Positions 61,105-64,000 of a stretch of DNA of 64,000 nucleotides are shown one piece after another (position 1 is the first letter of the stretch; each line of letters begins with the position of its first letter). A program made the position numbers and the translations under genes. The notes under the pieces were generated by a model. The model ran no database searches and was not told the DNA's origin. It saw only the letters and a program-made list of their open reading frames with translations. Origin of the DNA: Aricia agestis (lineage: Eukaryota; Arthropoda; Insecta; Lepidoptera; Lycaenidae); NCBI RefSeq assembly GCF_905147365.1, contig NC_056428.1, positions 27,868,001 through 27,932,000 of the forward strand, in the 5' to 3' direction.

Positions 61105-62670
61105 CTATACACATTGGCACGCGACAGAATTCGCAACAGTGTGAGGTAAATTGATTTTTTTTGCCATTTTTTTAGGAAACAAAGCAACGCTTCCTGACTC
61201 TCCGGCCTGTTGAGGTCCTCTCTGTTGATTCCAATAACACAGGCCAATGTGTAGAGAGGATAAATCTATTTGGTCGATCGTGCGTAGATCTACTGCTAGA
61301 CGCAGTACGCTTACGGCTTTCCGGACAATGTAACAGATGATTTGAAAGGTATCTACAAGTTGAAGGCGATAAGCTAAATGATCATGATGTTTATGAGTAG
61401 ATGATTCTAGAAGAATGAACGAGTTTAGAATGGATACAATGAGAAGGCGTTTGAAAAGTTTTATGTACAATTTTTTGCAACGTTTCCTTTCTAATAAATA
61501 AGGCTCCAACATCTGATCTTTTAAGTTTACCCCCCCCCCCCCCCCCCATGATTTCATTATAGTCCAGCACGACTTGAGGTTTACAAAGTACTTTACGAGA
61601 TAATGGTCTACAAGAGACTCTAGGCAAGGCTGTAGATGCACCATAACAAGTGGAAATCATGGTTATTCTTTTTTGTCTTGCCATACTAAAACAGTGACAG
61701 CGCCTGAATGTCTGGCGATGTACTCTCCCTGATTAAGAGGAGCCTTATTTACTACAATGGGAACATCGCAACGGGAAGATCTCAAAATACCAACGCAGTC
61801 GGTACCATTGAGCTTCAGAAATCTAGCTAATAGGGGTGAATTGTACCAATTGTCCATAAACAATCTATACCCTTTTGTTCAGTAAGGGACCAATGAGCTT
61901 TTTTACAACAGCTGTGCTTTTAAGCACTCCGGGCGACTGCTCCATATTTGTTTCCGATTCTTTGCCGGCATAAACAATGAACAACCACAGGTAACCGGCG
62001 GTGCTCTCACAAAGATCGAATGTTTTGGTCCCAAACTTAGAAGCTTCGTTTCGAATATACAGCTTGTAACTCAATCTGCTATTCCAAAGTGTAAGGCTTT
62101 CATCTATGCAAATGTCTTTACTTAAAATATAATTGGATTGAAAAACTGAATTTAAATGTGCTAATATTGGTCTCAAACGGTGTAAACGGTCAAAGCTGCT
62201 TGAAACTTAATCTGCCTTTCAAAAGTGTAAGGCTTTCATCTATGCAAATTTCTGTACTTAAAATATAATTGGATTGAGAAACTGAATTTAAATGTGCTAA
62301 TATTGGTCTCAAACGGTGTAAACGGTCAAAGCTTCTGGCGCCAGTGTTGGAGGAATTTTCGTTATTAATAACGGGGTCGGAATCTACAAAACGTAATGCT
62401 CTATTTCAAGAGAGGATCGACAGAAAAACAACTGGTAACAGTTGGCATTCTGACGACCCCCAACATCATCCAGAACGAAAAAAAGCATAAAATTTCATGT
62501 GAATTTGTGGTTAACCATTCGACCTGAAATGTAGCAGTAGTAATTTTCGAAGCATAATGGTTCGTTTCGGCCACGATTAAACCTAATACCTCATCGCTCC
62601 AATAGGAACGGAAAGCGTCGTAGGCTGAATCGATATACCGAACCGAACCAGTACGCTAAAGGTATCCATA
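61105..62670 (-). pseudogene. Array copy 3, piggyBac-derived transposase
   Basis: Same layout as copy 2, but with a long C tract (about 61530-61546) inserted in the MGGVN codons and a deletion of about 28 bp in the N-terminal region near 62656. It keeps the extra-C frameshift and the 136-bp duplication. Confidence 0.9.
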
Positions 62671-62860
62671 GGATACCATTCAAAGTTAAGATTCTGACGT
62701 TCCAGTCTATGGGTTAGTCTATGGTGATGCCTATCACCTCCATCTCTGGCGGCGACAAATTCATTCTAAACCACGGCATCACCTTGCTAACGTGAGATGA
62801 GAAGTTGTAATTGGTAAGAATGGTATTACCGTGATGTATGATAAGCTTTAAAGCTATCCA

Positions 62861-64000
62861 CTATAAGTCTATACACATTGGCACGCGACAGAATTCGCAA
62901 CAGTGTGAGGTAAATTGATTTTTTTTCCATTTTTTAGGAAACAAAGCAACGCTTCCTGACTCTCCGGCCTGTTGAGGTCCTCTCTGTTGATTCCAATAAC
63001 ACAGGCCAATGTGTAGAGAGGATAAATCTATTTGGTCGATCGTGCGTAGATCTACTGCTAGACGCAGTACGCTTACGGCTTTCCGGACAATGTAACAGAT
63101 GATTTGAAAGGTATCTACAAGTTGAAGGCGATAAGCTAAATGATCATGATGTTTATGAGTAGATGATTCTACAAGAATGAACGAGTTTAGAATGGATACA
63201 ATGAGAAGGCGTTTGAAAAGTTTTATGTACAATTTTTTGCAACGTTTCCTTTCTAATAAATAAGGCTCCAACATCTGATCTTTTAAGTTTACCCCCCCCC
63301 CCCCCCCCCCATGATTTCATTATAGTCCAGCACGACTTGAGGTTTACAAAGTACTTTACTAGATAATGGTCTACAAGAGACTCTAGGCAAGGCTGTAGAT
63401 GCACCATAACAAGTGGAAATCATGGTTATTCTTTTTTGTCTTGCCATACTAAAACAGTGACAGCGCCTGAATGTCTGGCGATGTACTCTCCCTGATTAAG
63501 AGGAGCCTTATTTACTACAATGGGAACATCGCAACGGGAAGATCTCAAAATACCAACGCAGTCGGTACCATTGAGCTTCAGAAATCTAGCTAATAGGGGT
63601 GAATTGTACCAATTGTCCATAAACAATCTATACCTTTTGTTCAGTAAGGGACCAATGAGCTTTTTTACAACAGCTGTGCTTTTAAGCACTCCGGGCGACT
63701 GCTCCATATTTGTTTCCGATTCTTTGCCGGCATAAACAATGAACAACCACAGGTAACCGGCGGTGCTCTCACAAAGATCGAATGTTTTGATCCCAAACTT
63801 AGAAGCTTCGTTTCGAATATACAGCTTGTAACTCAATCTGCTATTCCAAAGTGTAAGGCTTTCATCTATGCAAATGTCTTTACTTAAAATATAATTGGAT
63901 TGAAAAACTGAATTTAAATGTGCTAATATTGGTCTCAAACGGTGTAAACGGTCAAAGCTTCTGGCGCCAGTGTTGGAGGAATTTTCGTTATTAATAACGG
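62861..64000 (-). pseudogene. Array copy 4, piggyBac-derived transposase (cut by window edge)
   Basis: Unlike copies 1-3 it lacks the extra C, so the central domain and MDNWYNSPL read through as one 170-codon frame (63426-63938). It also lacks the 136-bp duplication. It still has the frameshift after WQDKK and the long C tract. It looks closer to the ancestral unit. Confidence 0.9.

Larger units (their letters stand above)
57975..64000 (-). repeat. Tandem array of a dead piggyBac-derived transposase, unit about 1.76-1.78 kb
   Basis: The same landmark (AGTTTAC before the C run) occurs at 57981, 59757, 61524 and 63286, giving periods of 1776, 1767 and 1762 bp. Units are head to tail on the minus strand and very similar. 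The left edge is abrupt, cutting copy 1 within its C-terminal domain; the right edge is beyond the window. This is a satellite-like amplification of a single transposase unit, not independent insertions: there are no TTAA flanks between units. Confidence 0.92.

Overview
The window is a piece of an insect nuclear genome, almost certainly a moth or butterfly. It is AT-rich and split by introns. It carries interspersed repeats that I associate from memory with Lepidoptera: the GGTTCCGTA-type repeat, Helitron ends with CTAG termini, and a SINE with the 'GTTTGCTCGTT..CCCC' tail. It also has a piggyBac element whose terminal repeats match those of the cabbage-looper piggyBac.

One host gene dominates. 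On the minus strand, from a start codon at 48740 to beyond position 1, lies an axonemal outer-arm dynein heavy chain of the DNAH5/DNAH8 (gamma; Drosophila kl-3) class. I placed 38 coding exons. Their lengths sum to 9126 bp, and every junction keeps phase, giving 3042 codons without a stop. They cover the N-terminal tail, the linker, AAA1, AAA2, AAA3 and the AAA4 P-loop; the rest of the motor lies off the left edge. One intron is of the GC-AG type. Intron 1 is 19.7 kb; the other 37 exons sit within the first 29 kb.

Introns and upstream DNA are a dense record of transposons. From left to right: a 969-bp TIR element, foldback elements, LINE reverse-transcriptase fragments, Helitron ends, a PIF/Harbinger remnant, a TTAA-flanked piggyBac-type MITE, an R1-like LINE end, a mariner remnant, and many short near-perfect palindromes. 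Intron 1 holds a complete piggyBac element (32112-34597) nested in a foldback repeat, a LINE end, a fossil mononegavirus polymerase fragment, a gypsy gag fragment, a broken THAP-domain gene, a hAT-type MITE, and more Helitron, SINE and MITE copies.

Upstream of the dynein gene (48.75-64 kb) I see no intact host gene. It has remnants of a Ty3/gypsy pol, a mariner and a P-element/THAP9-like transposase, then a PIF-type MITE. From about 57.97 kb to the window edge there is a head-to-tail array of a dead piggyBac-derived transposase with a period of about 1.76-1.78 kb. All legible copies carry Asn at the third catalytic Asp position and share a frameshift. I found no tRNA, rRNA, CRISPR or prokaryote-type operon.
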